The notes beneath the pieces were generated by a model that searched no databases, had not been told where the DNA came from, and saw only the letters and a program-made list of their open reading frames with translations. From assembly GCA_017860335.1 (NCBI GenBank), contig JAFNAU010000087.1:1-8369 (forward strand): a stretch of DNA of 8,369 bases, in the 5' to 3' direction. Made by a program: the position numbers and the translations under genes. This stretch comes from Bacteroidota bacterium (lineage in GTDB: Bacteria > Bacteroidota > Bacteroidia > Bacteroidales > Paludibacteraceae). Below are positions 1 to 6,681 of this stretch, one piece after another. Every line of letters begins with the position of its first letter. Within the stretch, counting starts at the first letter, position 1.

Positions 1-1
1 T

Positions 2-730
2 ATACTGCGTGCCGACAAGGGGGCCGACTGTTATGAAGGAGGTACAAGCGGCGTTTTCAGAATTATTACCGACAAACGTTTCGATAAGGATGTAAGAGTG
101 GACATTTCTGTACAGGGAACAGCCATTGCCGGTACTGATTATGTGGCGCTTCCGACTACACTTATCTTTCCTGCTAATACCGATACATTGTCCATACCGT
201 TGACAGGTATTGATGATTCGGAAAGTGAAATAAACGAAACAGTCGTATTACAAATAAGAAATACAAATGTTCCCAGAGTAATCGTTGCGCATGAGCCTGT
301 TTCTGTGGCTACTATAACAATCATTGACGATGAATTACCACTCGTTTCTCTCACGCAATCGGTCAGCACTTTCACTGAAGAATCGGGACAAAATGTGCTT
401 ACTGCAACACTTAATAAAACTTATACCAGCGATGTGATTGTAACACTCGGTGCCAATGTTTCGGGAACTGCTAAGTTGGTTAACGACTTTACACTCCCGG
501 CTGCCATCACCATCCCTGCCGGTAGTCTGACCGGAACGGCTACAGTTACGGCTGTACCCGATCAATTGGTTGAAAGTGATGAAACAGTAATTGTTGAAAT
601 CATTTCAGCTGTCAACGCTGTGGAATACGGAACTCAACAGTTGTCCTCAACCATAATGGATGACGATGTGGCAACCCTCAGGATAACCAGAGGAACCAAC
701 TGCTACTCCCATCCAATACAGATACGCTGA
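2..730 (+). CDS. Calx-beta repeat surface protein, upstream fragment (5' end outside window, 3' end frameshifted)
   Basis: The frame is open from the left edge, so the GTG at 98 is not a true start; the reading runs in from upstream sequence. The translation holds two Calx-beta-like units. Unit A (about 2-343) has the acidic turn GIDDSESEINE and closes with TITIIDDE. Unit B (344-672) closes with STIMDDDVA. Calx-beta domains are immunoglobulin-like, Ca2+-binding folds, common as spacers in large exported adhesins; the Asp/Glu clusters fit Ca2+ binding. A second A unit begins at 673 (LRITRGTNCY, compare LRADKGADCY at the left edge), but after 706 the frame is lost and an out-of-frame TGA stops it at 730. 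The remainder of the same protein resumes at 852 in another frame. The gene is therefore either a pseudogene or mis-assembled across repeats. The family is fairly sure; the exact role is not known. Confidence 0.8.
   Translation: MLRADKGADCYEGGTSGVFRIITDKRFDKDVRVDISVQGTAIAGTDYVALPTTLIFPANTDTLSIPLTGIDDSESEINETVVLQIRNTNVPRVIVAHEPVSVATITIIDDELPLVSLTQSVSTFTEESGQNVLTATLNKTYTSDVIVTLGANVSGTAKLVNDFTLPAAITIPAGSLTGTATVTAVPDQLVESDETVIVEIISAVNAVEYGTQQLSSTIMDDDVATLRITRGTNCYSHPIQIR
344..672 (+). repeat. Calx-beta unit B, copy 1 of long direct repeat
   Basis: This 329-nt block recurs at 852-1180 with the same length and high nucleotide identity. For example, the segment from GTGATTGT through GGAACTGCTAAGTTGGTTA is almost unchanged between copies. 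Most differences are single bases, many of them synonymous, which indicates a recent duplication of an A+B domain pair. Confidence 0.85.
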
Positions 731-909
731 CTATACCTGTTCGTGGATTAGATGATTCGGAAAGTGAAATAAGCGAATATGTTATATTGAATCTTCTCGG
801 AACCGATTATGCAAAAGCAGGTATTGCTCAGGCTCCTGATTCTACAGGCTGGTTACTCTTACGCAATCAGTCAGCACTTTTGTGGAAGCATCCGGGCAAA
901 ATGTGCTAA
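707..909 (+). pseudogene. Remnant of a Calx-beta unit in a third reading frame, between two internal deletions
   Basis: From 715 the frame that reads NTDTLTIPVRGLDDSESE matches NTDTLSIPLTGIDDSESE of the intact unit upstream (from 176), then runs on through VILNLLGTDYAKAG to a TAA at 907-909. Against the intact unit, 141 nt between the Tyr codon at 32-34 and the Asn codon at 176-178 are represented by only 8 nt (707-714), a loss of about 133 nt. Further on, the stretch between CCTGATTCT (833-841) and GTTACTCTTACG (852-863) lacks about 31 nt that encode the ATITIIDDELP-like strand of the intact unit. Both losses are 3n+1, which explains the frame order 2, 1, 0. The segment is not a separate gene. 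Confidence 0.75.
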
Positions 910-1180
910 CGGCGACACTTAATAAAGTCCATTACGACGATGTGATTGTTACACTCGGTGCCAATGTTTCGGGAACTGCTAAGTTGGTTACCGACTTCAC
1001 GCTCCCGGCTGCCATCACCATCCCTGCCGGCAGTCTGACCGGAACAGCTACAATTACGGCTGTACCTGATCAACTGGTGGAAAGGGATGAAACAGTAGTT
1101 GTTGATATTCTGTCGGTTGTCAATGGTGTAGAAAATGGTTTGCAGCAACTGACTTCAACCCTAGTGGACGACGATGTGGC
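852..1180 (+). repeat. Calx-beta unit B, copy 2 of long direct repeat
   Basis: Second copy of the 329-nt block at 344-672, ending in the same GACGATGTGGC. Its left boundary coincides with one of the two deletion junctions, the point where the reading frame recovers. Confidence 0.85.
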
Positions 1181-3521
1181 TGTGCTCTCAGTTGTGGCAA
1201 CCACTCCGATGACTGAAAGTTTTAACATTGGATCGTTTACGCTTAAAACAGACAAACAGTTCGATTTCGACGTGCGGGTGGATTTAGCCCTTTCGGGTGA
1301 CGCTACCGAAGGTGCCGATTATCTGCCTGCGCCAATGGGTAGAACGATAATCTTTCCGAAAAACTCAGGTTCGATTGTCTATTCTGTACCTCTTATTGAC
1401 GATATGCTTGGCGAAGAAGACGAACAAATTATTCTTACTCTGAAAGCAACTTCCGAAGCAGATGTGCATATAACTACCGGAGCCGATTCGGTTGCTGCAC
1501 TAACAATCATTGATAATGATATTATTCCGCTGCAAGTCACTGCACCGGTGCTTACAACATCCAAAGTGTACAACGGACTTGTGACAGCTGATGTTACAGC
1601 CGGAACGTTGATCAATGTGCGGAAAAATGATCAGGTAACTGTTTCAGCTCAGGCATCCTACGATAACGCGAAGGCTGGAACCGGCAAAACAATTACTATT
1701 CGTTATACCCTTGGAGGATCTGCCTCCGGAAGATACTCTGCACCTGTTGACGTGGTTTACAAAGCCGGTATTATTGAAAAGGTATTATTAACCGTAACTG
1801 CCGATGACAAGACAAAAGTAATGGGACATGAAAATCCGGAATTAACCTGTCGGTATAGCGGTTTTATAGCTAATGAAAATGTAACTAATCTTACAAAAGC
1901 TCCGGTAGCTGTTACAACCGCTACTGCAGAAAGTCTGTGGGGCGATTATCCGATTAGTGTTTCCGGCGGAGAGGCAGATAACTACAGTTTCGCATACGTT
2001 GGCGGAACGCTCACGGTGCTGGACAACAGCATTATCTATGTAAAAAAAGGCAGTCAGGGTACAGGAATAACCTGGACCAATGCGGTTGGTGAGTTGTCGG
2101 ATGCACTGCTGATCGCTGAACAAAATCCGAAAATAAAGCTGATATGGGTTGCTGCCGGAACATATAAACCAGCTGTTGAAGTTGGCGGAACCGGTGAAAG
2201 ATACAAATCTTTCAGCTTAAAGAACGGGGTTGCGGTGTACGGTAGCTTCGCGGGAGCGGAACCTAGAAACTCGGATATATCTCTTCGTGATTTCGCGAAT
2301 AATCAAACTGTCTTAAGTGGCGATATCGGCATTGAAAATGACAACTCGGACAATTGTTATCATGTTTTCAATCACCCCGATGGTACTGCGCTTAATCAAT
2401 CAGCTATAATGGATGGTTTCACAGTAACCGGAGGAAACGCCAATGGGTATCCTAAAAACAACTCCGGAGGCGGTATGTGCAATTATTCTTCTTCACCGCT
2501 TATCCGGAATGTCGTTTTCATCGGCAATGCCGCTACTTTTGGTGGGGGTATATTCAACGAAAAATCTTCGCCCGTTATTACGAATGTACTCTTTGATTCA
2601 AATAAAGCCAGAATGGCAGGTGGAGCAATGTATAACAACATTTCCACGCCGGTGATTAATAAATCGGTATTCAGGTGGAATTTGGCCGGAAACTGGGGAG
2701 GTGCTATGGCTAATATCAACCATTCGTCACCTGTTATTACCAACGTATTGTTTGTGGAAAACACGGCTTCGGTTTACTCAGGTGGAGCTATATATAACAA
2801 CGAGTACTCCTCACCCGTGCTTACAAATGTAACCCTGACGGGTAATACTGCATCGAACCTGTCGTATGGTGCAGGGGGTGCTATGGCTAATATTACCGCT
2901 TGTTCACCTGTTCTGAATAACTGTATCATCTATGGTAATAAGGCGGGAAAAATGGGTAATGAGCTTTATATTACCGGAGGTAATACTTCCGTCAATTATT
3001 CGGCTTATTCCAACGGCAAAAATGATGTTGTGATTCCCGCGGGAACTTTCACTCCGGCATCCGGCATCGTACTTACCCCCGAAAGTGTTCTGTTTACAGA
3101 TATTGATAATGGCAATTTTACCCTCGCTTCGGGTAGCAATGTTATCAACAGAGGCAACAACGCGCTGTATTCTGTAGCATTGTCGGGTATGAATGATCTG
3201 GCCGGCAATGAACGTATTGTAGGTAGTGGAATCGATATGGGCGCTTTTGAAAACCAGACCGATTTAGGTACCGGTATTTCTACGGGCAGTATTGTTAAAC
3301 TTCAACTGTATCCCAATCCTGTAACCGATATACTCTATCTGTCGGGTGTGGACGATAACGCACTTGTCAGCATAACTGATATGGCTGGCCGGGTAATCGT
3401 TAATAAAAACATGAAAGGGAAAAGCTTACCTGTAAGCCACCTGACCGAAGGTGTTTATACGATTAAGATTATTGATGCCAATGGAACAAAAACTGCGAAG
3501 TTTGTGAAAAAAGGAAGGTAA
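882..3521 (+). CDS. T9SS-sorted surface protein: Calx-beta, YDG/MBG and beta-helix domains (C-terminal fragment)
   Basis: Homology to the upstream fragment starts at 852 (VTLTQSVSTF); 882 is only the first GTG in this frame and unlikely to be a biological start. Residues counted from 882: Calx-beta unit B copy (1-98), a diverged Calx-beta unit (about 99-213, with LIDDMLGEEDEQ and LTIIDND), a YDG-like domain (about 217-302) and an MBG-like domain (about 302-381, LTVTADDKTKVMGHENPELT). Residues 385-790 form a right-handed beta-helix, with six repeats starting SSPLI/SSPVI and glycine-rich GGA-Y/N turns, ending in DLAGNERIVGSGIDMGAFE. Residues 806-879 are a T9SS type-A sorting domain (LYPNPVTD, DMAGRVI, LTEGVYTIKI, KFVKK). 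Proteins with this tail cross the outer membrane through the type IX system and are attached to the surface or released. No catalytic residues for a polysaccharide lyase are evident, so an adhesin or matrix role is inferred. A terminator follows at 3569. Confidence 0.88.
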   Translation: MEASGQNVLTATLNKVHYDDVIVTLGANVSGTAKLVTDFTLPAAITIPAGSLTGTATITAVPDQLVERDETVVVDILSVVNGVENGLQQLTSTLVDDDVAVLSVVATTPMTESFNIGSFTLKTDKQFDFDVRVDLALSGDATEGADYLPAPMGRTIIFPKNSGSIVYSVPLIDDMLGEEDEQIILTLKATSEADVHITTGADSVAALTIIDNDIIPLQVTAPVLTTSKVYNGLVTADVTAGTLINVRKNDQVTVSAQASYDNAKAGTGKTITIRYTLGGSASGRYSAPVDVVYKAGIIEKVLLTVTADDKTKVMGHENPELTCRYSGFIANENVTNLTKAPVAVTTATAESLWGDYPISVSGGEADNYSFAYVGGTLTVLDNSIIYVKKGSQGTGITWTNAVGELSDALLIAEQNPKIKLIWVAAGTYKPAVEVGGTGERYKSFSLKNGVAVYGSFAGAEPRNSDISLRDFANNQTVLSGDIGIENDNSDNCYHVFNHPDGTALNQSAIMDGFTVTGGNANGYPKNNSGGGMCNYSSSPLIRNVVFIGNAATFGGGIFNEKSSPVITNVLFDSNKARMAGGAMYNNISTPVINKSVFRWNLAGNWGGAMANINHSSPVITNVLFVENTASVYSGGAIYNNEYSSPVLTNVTLTGNTASNLSYGAGGAMANITACSPVLNNCIIYGNKAGKMGNELYITGGNTSVNYSAYSNGKNDVVIPAGTFTPASGIVLTPESVLFTDIDNGNFTLASGSNVINRGNNALYSVALSGMNDLAGNERIVGSGIDMGAFENQTDLGTGISTGSIVKLQLYPNPVTDILYLSGVDDNALVSITDMAGRVIVNKNMKGKSLPVSHLTEGVYTIKIIDANGTKTAKFVKKGR
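2490..2966 (+). repeat. In-frame beta-helix coil repeats, six copies
   Basis: Six protein repeats start at residues 537, 562, 588, 615, 643 and 674 of the downstream fragment, with the pattern [SC]-[ST]-P-[VL]-[IL]-x-N-x-x-[FI] followed by G-N/E-x-A and GGA-[MI]-[YA]-N. Spacing grows from 25 to 31 residues. This is the usual appearance of right-handed parallel beta-helix coils (pectin-lyase-like fold). The DNA copies are diverged, unlike the Calx-beta copies. Confidence 0.75.
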
Positions 3522-3568
3522 TCATTCTATTTCCTTTAGACTTCACTGTTTTTTTATTTTAGTAGTAG

Positions 3569-3603
3569 TCCGCCTGGTTGCACGAAGCAGTCAGGCGGAT
3601 TTT
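3569..3603 (+). terminator. Rho-independent terminator of the surface-protein gene
   Basis: TCCGCCTG (3569-3576) pairs perfectly with CAGGCGGA (3592-3599). The stem continues inward through GTTGC/GCAGT (two G-U wobbles) to a 5-nt loop ACGAA, about 13 pairs in all, followed by TTTT. It lies 48 nt after the TAA of the surface gene. The opposite strand has no T-run after the stem, so it acts on the + strand only. Confidence 0.85.
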
Positions 3604-3620
3604 ATTACCGGATGTTTAAA

Positions 3621-3648
3621 AACAAAAAAGTCTTACAAACGTAAGACT
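3621..3648 (-). terminator. Rho-independent terminator of the cold-shock gene
   Basis: AGTCTTAC (3629-3636) and GTAAGACT (3641-3648) form a perfect 8-bp stem with a 4-nt loop. On the - strand the stem is followed by TTTTTTG and more T. It lies about 40 nt past the cold-shock stop codon, and sits back to back with the + strand terminator at 3569-3603, as expected between convergent genes. Confidence 0.88.
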
Positions 3649-3688
3649 CTTAAGTGATGACTGCTATATAATGATTATTTTCAGCTCA

Positions 3689-3880
3689 TTAAGCTAATTT
3701 TACATTTACTGCATTTAATCCTTTTCTTCCTTCGGCAATGTCGAATGTTACTTCATCATTTTCGTTGATGCGATCAACTAAACCTGATGTGTGTACAAAA
3801 TACTCGGTGGAGGAGTTGGTATCTTTAATAAAACCAAAGCCTTTCGCCTCATTGAAAAATTTTACTGTTCCGTTATTCAT
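3689..3880 (-). CDS. Cold-shock protein (CspA family), single CSD domain
   Basis: This is a 63-residue single-domain cold-shock protein. The RNA-binding motifs are intact: GTVKFFN at the N-terminus, RNP1-type KGFGFI at 13-18 and RNP2-type YFVH at 27-30, followed by the family's acidic strand (NDEVTFDI) and the ending KGLNAVNVKL, which is typical of Bacteroidota members. Proteins of this family are small OB-fold single-strand nucleic-acid binders that act as RNA chaperones in the cytoplasm, in cold adaptation or general growth. The gene is monocistronic: it has its own promoter match about 110 nt upstream, its own terminator at 3621-3648, and converges on the surface gene. The start gives a normal family length. 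There is no Shine-Dalgarno; the region before ATG is A/T-rich. Identification is secure; whether it is cold-induced cannot be read from the coding sequence. Confidence 0.96.
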   Translation of the reverse strand: MNNGTVKFFNEAKGFGFIKDTNSSTEYFVHTSGLVDRINENDEVTFDIAEGRKGLNAVNVKLA

Positions 3881-3987
3881 AAAAATTGTTTTATATTATT
3901 ACGCCGTAAAGATAAGGATATTATTCGGATAATAATTTTTTCACGTATTTTTTTCAACGTTTACCGTAATCTCCTGATTACTTTGTG

Positions 3988-4018
3988 CAAAAATAGTCTC
4001 CGGATTTTCAATATTCAA
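3988..4018 (-). promoter_or_regulatory. Bacteroidota-type sigma promoter for the cold-shock gene, with long leader
   Basis: On the - strand TATTTTTG (3988-3995) matches the Bacteroidota -7 consensus TAnnTTTG. TTG (4016-4018) lies 20 nt upstream, at the -33 position. Transcription would start near 3981, leaving an untranslated leader of about 100 nt before the ATG at 3880. Long leaders are known for regulated csp mRNAs in other bacteria. The match is by eye, without experimental support. Confidence 0.5.
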
Positions 4019-4323
4019 CTGAAAACTATACCGGAACATTCTTTTTTTTTTAACAGATGTAGATAAAAGTTTTTTATTTAAACCGATATGCGACGAAATG
4101 ACCGGCTTATACTCCTGCTTTAATATGAAGATTGTTATGAATAAAGATGAACGTTTATCCTAAAAACACGTCCGTTCACCCGTTCCGGAATTTGCCGGGC
4201 GACATTCCAGTGTACAAGACGACAAAGTGAATGCGGGCGCAAAACAAGCTAAATACTTAGCATGTCCCGATTTATCGGTAGCATCCAGTCTATGAATATA
4301 GGTTTGTTAGCAGTTTTTTTTCG
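4019..4323. other. Gene-free region between the cold-shock promoter and the dehydrogenase, with a small nested hairpin
   Basis: No open reading frame on either strand looks like a protein. The left part is T/A-rich. The right part is more mixed and contains GCTAA (4248-4252)/TTAGC (4257-4261) nested inside CGGG (4234-4237)/CCCG (4266-4269) and ATG (4231-4233)/CAT (4282-4284). GTTAGCAGT at 4306-4314, just after the dehydrogenase stop, is repeated at 7480-7488 behind the lipoprotein gene. No clear terminator for the dehydrogenase is seen. Confidence 0.4.
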
Positions 4324-5040
4324 TCACATTCTGTCATAGAGTCGTCTTGGAATTCGTTTTATAATTGCCGCAATTAGTTTCCAACGTTTTGTTACATAGG
4401 CAATTTTCTTTTTTTTCTTAATTGCTTCATAAATTTGTCGAGCGGTCTTTTCAACTGGCATTACCCAAAAAAGTTCCTCACCTTTTGCCATTTCTGTATT
4501 GACAAGTCCTGGGCGAATATCTGTAATATAAATTTGTTCTTTGAGGTTAGTTGCTTTCTGTCTTAATCCTTCCAAATAATTTATTTGATATGCTTTTGTC
4601 GCATTATAAGAAGTGGATTGTCTGTTTCCACGAAGTCCCCCGATAGAACTGATTGCTCCCAAATGTCCGTGTTTCTGTTTTTCAAAATATTTAAAAGCCC
4701 AGTCAGCAATATAAGTCCACCCGATTACATTTGTTTCAATTGTACGAAATTCAATTTCAAAGTTAAGGTTTTCATTTATCTCTCCTGTACCTGAACTCAA
4801 AATAAGTAAGTCAAGTCCGCCAAGTTCAGAAGTCAGTTCTTCCAATTTCTCTTCAGCTGTTTTTGTGTCTTTCACGTCAAAAGTCTTTGTGAAATAAGAA
4901 TCAGGTTTTTCAGATTTCAAACTCTCAAGCAATTCAGTTCGTCTGCCGGTTATTCCAACCTTAAATCCGTCGTTAACAAGTAATCTCGAAAGTTCTTTCC
5001 CAATTCCGGAAGTTGCTCCTACTATTATTGCTTTTTTCAT
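4324..5040 (-). CDS. Classical short-chain dehydrogenase/reductase (SDR), NAD(P)-dependent
   Basis: This is a 238-residue classical SDR with a Rossmann fold. GATSGIG (8-14) is the TGxxxGxG nucleotide-binding loop; TGRR (31-34) after strand 2 suggests NADP(H), and FDVKD (54-58) carries the adenine-contact Asp. The catalytic set is complete: Asn104 (ETNVIG), Ser131/132 (AISS), Tyr145 and Lys149 (YNATK). PGLVNTEM (177-184) is the usual PG..T motif. The structural NNAG motif is replaced by SSGT (82-85). The C-terminus is strongly basic (KKKKK near 208-212, then KRWKLIAAIIKRIPRRL), which suggests an amphipathic or membrane-contacting tail. The substrate cannot be predicted. ATG at 5040 places the glycine loop at the normal distance. 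The gene stands alone, with a structured spacer on its 5' side and no visible terminator. Confidence 0.92.
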   Translation of the reverse strand: MKKAIIVGATSGIGKELSRLLVNDGFKVGITGRRTELLESLKSEKPDSYFTKTFDVKDTKTAEEKLEELTSELGGLDLLILSSGTGEINENLNFEIEFRTIETNVIGWTYIADWAFKYFEKQKHGHLGAISSIGGLRGNRQSTSYNATKAYQINYLEGLRQKATNLKEQIYITDIRPGLVNTEMAKGEELFWVMPVEKTARQIYEAIKKKKKIAYVTKRWKLIAAIIKRIPRRLYDRM

Positions 5041-5060
5041 TCTGTTGCTACATATTTGTT

Positions 5061-5240
5061 TTACAATTGACTATCACGAAGGGAACTATCTGAAATTTGG
5101 CGGATTTGCGAGAGATTTTCAGTTGAAAGACAGAAAGACTCACAAGTAAAATCCGACAATGTGAACTGTTCTCGACCCTGTCGATGGAGATGGCCTGTAT
5201 TTGCAACAGGCATTTTTTTATAATTCTTTCTTTCGGCCAT
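5061..5240 (-). CDS. Doubtful 59-residue ORF spanning the spacer upstream of the SDR
   Basis: The ORF starts MAERKNYKKM 13 nt after the stop of the CarboxypepD_reg protein. An AAGGAAA lies about 9 nt before its ATG, so translational coupling is conceivable. Its second half is encoded by the repeat at 5076-5125. The related repeat at 6450-6498 gives a similar reading, TENLSQIRQ, in the same frame, and the codons just upstream are also partly alike (ESFCLST versus EFVCVTT). The predicted protein has no recognisable domain or hydrophobic segment, and the same DNA can fold into hairpins. Coding is therefore unlikely but not excluded. Confidence 0.2.
   Translation of the reverse strand: MAERKNYKKMPVANTGHLHRQGREQFTLSDFTCESFCLSTENLSQIRQISDSSLRDSQL
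5076..5125. repeat. 50-bp spacer repeat, copy 1 (upstream of the SDR)
   Basis: ACGAAGGGAACTATC, then 7 variable bases, then TGGCGGATTTGCGAG followed by AGATTTTCAGTTG. The same two blocks (15 and 28 bp, identical) recur at 6450-6498 with a 6-base variable middle. Measured on the - strand, this copy ends 35 nt before the SDR ATG. CGGATTT (5101-5107) can pair with AAATCCG (5149-5155). Confidence 0.85.
5190..5219 (+). terminator. Possible + strand terminator in the spacer
   Basis: GCCTG (5193-5197) pairs with CAGGC (5207-5211), extended by A-T and T-A pairs around one bulged G, and is followed directly by seven T (5213-5219). It faces the + strand, opposite to both neighbouring genes, so it would not terminate either of them. 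It could shield the secreted-protein gene from antisense reading, or end a short + strand transcript. Confidence 0.4.
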
Positions 5241-5253
5241 TTTATTGATTTCC

Positions 5254-6411
5254 TTAAAATTTCTCATAAGATACTGCAATTTTAGCTAACGCTTCTTCAG
5301 CAAGTCTCATTTCTTTTGTCCTAATAGCTATTAAGTAATATGGCTTTGGAATTTCGATGAAATCCGAGTCTGTAATATTGTTTTTATCATTAAAATGTAT
5401 ATCAGATTCAATAGATGTGAAATCTGTTCTTTCAGTTTTTTTCAGTTTTACTGTTTTTTTCATAAGATATTTATATTTGCATTCAGCTAAGTAATAGGAT
5501 TGCCCTATTTTTGTATATTTTGAATTCATTTTTGTCACCCAAACATTATAATATAGACCAAATGAGACTGTCGCAGCGGTGCGTAAAAATCCAGAGGTAT
5601 GGGTTTTTGTATTAAAATCGGTGCCTGAATTTCTTTCAATTTCTAAAATTACGTTATTCAGAGTATCTATAATTAAATACCCATTATCATCCTTATATTC
5701 TTTAGATGAGAATGACAATTGAATTATATTATTATCCTGATTATTATAAGATTTTATAGGACGAAAAATATTATCTTTTATAAAACTCTTATCATAGTTA
5801 AGTATAAAATCATCGTACATCATCCGTTGTAAATTCGAGAAATCTACCCCTGCTGTGTTGTCCTTATATTTAATAATACTCGTTTTTGTGTTTATTTTAA
5901 ATGGATTGTTGTTGAGTAAGGGAAATTTTATATTTCCTTCGCTATTAAAAGCATAACCATTGGAATCGTTTAAAGTTTGGGTCTGATACTGGTAGGAGAA
6001 TATTTTCTCTCTGGTTTGGTATTTTTTATTTTTATCCTTTAAAACTCTTTCTAAGGCATCTACAATCCACTTCGGCTGTTTATATGAAGTAACTGCTTCA
6101 ATTTCGCCTAAAATGTAACTTGATGGTTTTAAAAATATAGTATCCTTAATTGCAGAATCATTTATAAATGTCTTTTCATAATTTAGATGTGTTAAATATA
6201 ATGTCTGAAATGGAAAGTTGATAATAAACTCACCATTCTCATTTGATATTGTTCCAGAGACTTTATCACCGTTTTTTGTATATACATTTACGTACGCAAT
6301 TGGTAATCCAGTTTCTTTGTCGATTATGACACCTTTTGTTTGTGAAAATAGATATTGATTAATAAGTGCCAAAATTATGACTAATATTATTTCTCGGGTT
6401 GACACATTCAT
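5254..6411 (-). CDS. Secreted protein with N-terminal CarboxypepD_reg-like domain
   Basis: The protein has 385 residues. Residues 1-24 form a signal peptide: a basic residue near the start, then IILVIILALINQYLF and a likely cut near FSQ. Residues about 26-96 match the CarboxypepD_reg-like fold seen in many Bacteroidota envelope proteins: KGVIIDKETGLPIAYVNVYTKNG, then GTISNENGEFII, then LYLTHLNYEK and DTIFLKP. The remaining 290 residues are polar, Lys/Asn/Tyr-rich, without a domain that can be named, and there is no beta-barrel or TonB-plug signature. It is therefore a free periplasmic or outer-membrane-associated protein rather than a TonB receptor. The ATG at 6411 sits directly before the signal peptide. 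A 49-bp repeat ends 39 nt upstream. The spacer behind it carries the doubtful 59-residue ORF. Function is unknown. Confidence 0.87.
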   Translation of the reverse strand: MNVSTREIILVIILALINQYLFSQTKGVIIDKETGLPIAYVNVYTKNGDKVSGTISNENGEFIINFPFQTLYLTHLNYEKTFINDSAIKDTIFLKPSSYILGEIEAVTSYKQPKWIVDALERVLKDKNKKYQTREKIFSYQYQTQTLNDSNGYAFNSEGNIKFPLLNNNPFKINTKTSIIKYKDNTAGVDFSNLQRMMYDDFILNYDKSFIKDNIFRPIKSYNNQDNNIIQLSFSSKEYKDDNGYLIIDTLNNVILEIERNSGTDFNTKTHTSGFLRTAATVSFGLYYNVWVTKMNSKYTKIGQSYYLAECKYKYLMKKTVKLKKTERTDFTSIESDIHFNDKNNITDSDFIEIPKPYYLIAIRTKEMRLAEEALAKIAVSYEKF

Positions 6412-6449
6412 ATTAAGTTATATTTAGTTGGTTTTACTGCTTGTTTCTA

Positions 6450-6498
6450 ACGAAGGGAACTATCAGCACTTGGCGGATTTGCGAGAGATTTTCAGTTG
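6450..6498. repeat. 49-bp spacer repeat, copy 2 (upstream of the CarboxypepD_reg protein)
   Basis: It carries the same 15-bp and 28-bp blocks as 5076-5125, around a different 6-base centre (AGCACT). On the - strand it ends 39 nt before the ATG at 6411, nearly the same distance as copy 1 to the SDR. TGCGAG (6480-6485) can pair with CTCGCA (6512-6517). Confidence 0.85.
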
Positions 6499-6520
6499 TA
6501 ACGCACACAAACTCGCATTG

Positions 6521-6681
6521 AACACTTGTTTTTCCGGCATACTACCACTCCTAAAAACGGCCACTTTCTCCCTAACCCAATTGCTTCTTAACGCTCGTTG
6601 AATGAAGCTCTTGCAAAAGGGAATAAGGTTCAACCGAGTCTTTCATGCCGGGTCTTCCAGACCGTAGGAAGCCTAAGTGTT
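6521..6681. other. GC-richer spacer segment with four nested inverted repeats (long imperfect hairpin)
   Basis: Arms in nested, collinear order are AACACTT (6521-6527)/AAGTGTT (6675-6681), CCGGCAT (6534-6540)/ATGCCGG (6645-6651), TCCCT (6569-6573)/AGGGA (6618-6622), and a central hairpin GCTTCTTAAC (6583-6592)/GTT-AA-GAAGC (6597-6608) with two bulged bases on one arm and a GCTC loop. No coding frame is convincing in the 341-bp spacer 6412-6752. The segment stands out from the AT-rich genes beside it. It may be a structured RNA, a recombination site or the remnant of a mobile element; the pairing was found by eye. Confidence 0.45.

Noticed and set aside
3738..4066. Two overlapping + strand reading frames over the cold-shock gene and its leader
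   Set aside because: They are antisense to a clear csp gene and its promoter region, and are rich in Phe/Ile/Leu as expected from AT-rich non-coding DNA; no motif is present.
4298..4305. TAGGTTTG on the + strand, a match to the Bacteroidota -7 element
   Set aside because: There is no TTG at about 20 nt upstream and no + strand gene downstream; likely chance.
5042..5209. CTGTTGC (5042-5048) and GCAACAG (5203-5209) as terminal inverted repeats of a small mobile element
   Set aside because: A 7-bp inverted pair is expected about once by chance in a spacer of this size, and no target-site duplication is seen.
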